Assembly: GCF_003390335.1 (NCBI RefSeq)
Contig: NZ_QUOU01000001.1
Coordinates: 1,674,001-1,738,000, forward strand
Reading direction: 5' to 3'
DNA: 64,000 nt
Source: Thalassotalea euphylliae
GTDB taxonomy: Bacteria; Pseudomonadota; Gammaproteobacteria; Enterobacterales; Alteromonadaceae
Made by a program: the position numbers and the translations under genes. Shown piece by piece: positions 63,801 to 64,000 of the stretch (its first letter is position 1; every line of letters starts with the position of its first letter). Under the pieces are notes generated by a model. The model did no database searches and was not told the origin of the DNA. It saw only the letters and a program-made list of their open reading frames with translations.

Positions 63801-64000
63801 ATCAAACTCGATCTCAATGGCAACTCAGTCGTGGCTAAACGCGCTGAGCCAACGCCAACGTCAGTTAATGGCTATATTGGTTATCTCATGTGGTCTCGTA
63901 GCGAAAGCACCAGCCCAGTTAGTGGCCAGCAAAAGCTGCGCTTTAAGCGAGCAAGCGAAGGCTATGCCGATATCTACCAACGCATTGTTCAGTTAGCAGA
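60825..64000 (+). CDS. Second secreted Asp-box/BNR-repeat propeller protein, 3' end outside window
   Basis: An ATG at 60825 with AAGGAAG upstream opens a frame that runs to the window end (1058 codons seen). The signal peptide cuts near SEALAAKG. The propeller has at least nine Asp-box repeats (KSVDGGKTWE, KTTDGGKTWE, KSTDAGKTWN, VTKDGGQAWT) and the same blocks as the upstream paralogue (KLRNMGPAVTGGRVSD, FGDGFKTVIDP, TEFGVLFTQNGG, RGFYILDDYSPLRE). A helical C-terminal part follows. The pair probably arose by duplication with strong divergence. Function is unknown; family members are exported. Confidence 0.85.
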   Translation, partial: MRLLPSLLAASIALGLSGASSEALAAKGDKKADASIYSSIKLRNMGPAVTGGRVSDFAFNPENPAEYFVATASGGMWKTDNAGVTWQAVADSMPSYSYGDVTMDPNNKNVIWAGTGENNSQRSVAYGDGVYKSVDGGKTWENVGLKNSEHIGEILIDPRNSDVVYVASQGPLWSKGGDRGLFKTTDGGKTWENVLEISEHTGVSDIAFDPQNPDVIYATSYQRRRHVWTLINGGPESTIYKSTDAGKTWNKIEKGLPSVDKGRIGIDVAPTDGNILYAIVEAADGKSGFYRSTDAGASWHKQSSYVSGSPQYYQEIVVDPKNPHRVYSLDTYLMVSEDGGKNFTRVGEAHKHVDNHALWIDPHNTNHLIIGSDGGVYESWDRAKNWTFKDNMPLTQFYKVTVDNDYPFYNVFGGTQDNASLGAPHRTTTKSGIQNSDWLFTQFGDGFKTVIDPKNPDIIYSQYQYGGLARYDKQSGERVQMQPVTPDPAVAQRFNWNSPLLISPHNNERIYYGSQTLFQSDNRGDDWRAISGDLSRNIDRNKLEVMDTVWGVDTVAKNTSTSFYGSLIALTESPLQEGLLYTGSDDGVMHVTKDGGQAWTKLDWPSKVPDNAYVADMEASVFDKNTVFAVFDNHKRGDFKPYVYRSDNNGKSWKNITGDLPVRGSTYTIAQDHQNKDLLFVGTEFGVLFTQNGGKNWVQLKSGIPTIAVRDIEIQRRESDLALATFGRGFYILDDYSPLREDAKAVKKQDATLFPVRRAFQFIEHSPLGLPGKAMRGADFYFAENPEYGAAFSFYINEEFKSLKAQRQAKEAELRKDEKPVYYPSWDALKEEDFEQKPSLLLTVRDDEGNIVRRIKAPAKKGFNRIHWDLRYPGFEPIDASGDQDAGWLVVPGKYTVSLSKLVKGVETPYDQEQSFEVVSIDNRTFPSTDREADLAFDMKAGRLSNAIAGARKYLGELESRIKHIKVATTETLALDQATLALAHQMQRDLQEIKLDLNGNSVVAKRAEPTPTSVNGYIGYLMWSRSESTSPVSGQQKLRFKRASEGYADIYQRIVQLA

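Noticed and set aside
57449..64000. CRISPR-like or tandem DNA repeat in the Asp-box genes
   Set aside because: The recurring GATGGCGG-type words encode Asp-box motifs at irregular spacing and are part of protein repeats.

Overview
The window looks like chromosome from a marine gammaproteobacterium of the order Alteromonadales, most likely a Colwelliaceae (Thalassotalea/Colwellia-like) strain. This is inferred from the gene order mutH / rppH-ptsP / lgt-thyA, the order dapB-carA-carB-greA, the 283-residue form of ThyA, a VolA-type lipase, secreted Asp-box proteins, and a dispersed repeat bounded by ATACCAATTGAA. No rRNA, tRNA or CRISPR array was seen. Most of the window is ordinary core genome; accessory material is confined to a few short islands.

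Layout. 1-7.7 kb: a partial ThrE-type amino-acid exporter, an unlisted 58-residue two-helix membrane protein, an NRDE protein, a putative sugar-acid cluster (class II aldolase/adducin, enolase-superfamily dehydratase, hexose-6-phosphate mutarotase), a membrane diguanylate cyclase and mutH. 7.8-14.5 kb: rppH and ptsP separated by a 266-bp nested inverted-repeat element, then a TauE/SafE permease, lgt-thyA (overlapping) and a MAPEG protein. 14.5-18.6 kb: a GNAT acetyltransferase, two small hypotheticals, gamma-glutamyltranspeptidase, and a HAD hydrolase preceded by two tiny translationally coupled ORFs. 18.7-20.8 kb: an accessory island with a ParD-like antitoxin, a toxin cut off by an IS481-type insertion sequence, and a hypothetical membrane protein cut on the other side. 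21.1-28.6 kb: a complete histidine operon hisGDCBHAF(IE) on the minus strand, with a His-rich leader peptide and an attenuator.

28.9-36.4 kb: yoaA-tsaB bracketed by two low-complexity hypothetical proteins, an M50-type membrane protease, an alpha/beta hydrolase and fadD. 36.5-44.3 kb: yciK, a VolA-like lipoprotein lipase, sohB and an M16 lipoprotein peptidase. 44.4-45.7 kb: an AT-rich two-gene orphan cassette and an empty AT-rich stretch. 45.7-51.6 kb: a lipoprotein 5'-nucleotidase, an NhaC-family transporter whose promoter carries MetJ-like boxes (so perhaps a methionine transporter), fklB, an NTF2-like protein and dapB. 52.0-57.1 kb: carA-carB and greA, with structured leaders. 57.4-64.0 kb: two tandem secreted Asp-box/BNR propeller proteins, the second running off the window.

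The genes serve amino-acid synthesis (his, dapB, carAB), RNA and DNA maintenance (mutH, rppH, yoaA, tsaB, greA), envelope lipid and protein handling (lgt, sohB, fklB, M16, M50), and scavenging from the medium (ggt, lipase, fadD, nucleotidase, BNR proteins). The observations most worth checking are the MetJ-like promoter of the NhaC-family transporter, the IS-truncated toxin-antitoxin pair, the nested inverted-repeat element, the orphan AT-rich cassette, and the hairpins in the carA and greA leaders.
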